A program made the position numbers and the translations under genes. The notes beneath the pieces were generated by a model that was not told the origin of the DNA, ran no database searches, and saw nothing but the letters and a program-made list of their open reading frames with translations. From Betaproteobacteria bacterium RIFCSPLOWO2_02_FULL_68_150 (GTDB lineage Bacteria > Pseudomonadota > Gammaproteobacteria > Burkholderiales > SG8-39): DNA of 7,318 nucleotides. The DNA lies in NCBI GenBank assembly GCA_001771975.1, contig MERE01000117.1:1-7318 (forward strand), written 5' to 3'. This document shows, piece after piece, positions 7,095 through 7,318 of the stretch (positions are counted from its first letter, which is position 1; every line of letters starts with the position of its first letter).

Positions 7095-7318
7095 ATGCTG
7101 CAATCAGGAATCCGACGCTTTCTCAAGCACGGAACGCTGCCCCAGTTGCGCGTTTTCGAGGCGAGCGCGAGGCTGGGCAGTCTCACCCGCGCCGCCGAGG
7201 AACTTCACATCGCCCAACCCACGGCTTCGGTGCAGATCAAGAAGCTCACCGAGACGGTCGGCCTGCAGTTGTTCGAACAGGTCGGCAGGCGTGTCTACCT
7301 CACCGACGCGGGGCAGCG
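7095..7318 (+). CDS. LysR-family transcriptional regulator (N-terminus only)
   Basis: DNA-binding transcription factor of the LysR type; only the first 74 residues are in the window. A winged helix-turn-helix is clear: LPQLRVFEASARLGSLTRAA (15-34), then EELHIAQPTASVQIKKL (35-51) and GLQLFEQVGRRVYLTDAG (56-73). The ligand-binding domain lies outside, so its inducer and target genes cannot be judged. The N-terminal pattern resembles CbbR-like members, but that is not enough to name it. ATG at 7095 is preferred because AGGAG (7083-7087) lies 7 bases upstream. An in-frame ATG at 7068 would add nine residues (MATDSRRTA) but has a poorer ribosome site. It lies directly behind the manganese riboswitch and is divergent from the ATPase-USP gene, the usual arrangement for a LysR regulator and its target. 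Confidence 0.92.
   Translation, partial: MLQSGIRRFLKHGTLPQLRVFEASARLGSLTRAAEELHIAQPTASVQIKKLTETVGLQLFEQVGRRVYLTDAGQ

Noticed and set aside
6667..7186. Minus-strand frames of about 135 codons across the regulatory region and the LysR start
   Set aside because: They run antisense to the riboswitch and the LysR helix-turn-helix, with no motif and no ribosome site.

Overview
The window is GC-rich DNA with strong Shine-Dalgarno sites. The protein types (TypA/BipA, RhlE-type helicase, SERCA-like P-type ATPase, LysR regulator) suggest a proteobacterium, most likely a betaproteobacterium. That assignment comes from protein style only, not from a database search.

Layout: (1) 1-1533, minus strand: the GTPase TypA/BipA, with its C-terminus cut off by the window edge. 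(2) 1534-1725: a short divergent promoter and leader region. (3) 1726-3156, plus strand: an RhlE-type DEAD-box RNA helicase. It has no ATG, GTG or TTG start compatible with its conserved N-terminus; a good ribosome binding site sits in front of an ATC codon, and a leader hairpin pairs with part of that site. (4) 3157-3208: a GC-rich hairpin between convergent genes. (5) 3209-6628, minus strand: a P2A (SERCA/PMCA-like) cation ATPase joined in frame to a C-terminal universal stress protein (USP) domain. The USP part keeps its own consensus ribosome binding site and ATG inside the long reading frame. (6) 6629-7094: a 466-base divergent regulatory region. It holds an operator-like dyad, a good sigma70 promoter and a clear yybP-ykoY (Mn2+-sensing) riboswitch with an expression platform, all but the dyad reading in the plus direction. 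(7) 7095-end, plus strand: the N-terminal helix-turn-helix of a LysR-family regulator, cut off by the window edge.

Functionally there are two blocks. The left block pairs two translation and ribosome-biogenesis factors transcribed divergently. The right block looks like a metal/stress module: a cation pump with an attached stress domain, facing a regulator gene that lies behind a manganese riboswitch. P2A ATPases are among the genes known to sit under this riboswitch class elsewhere (Lactococcus yoaB). Here the riboswitch points away from the pump and into the regulator gene, so any manganese control of the pump would have to pass through the regulator. That link is inference.

The most notable points are the riboswitch in front of a LysR gene, the ATPase-USP fusion with a retained internal start, and the helicase's apparent ATC start behind a structured leader.
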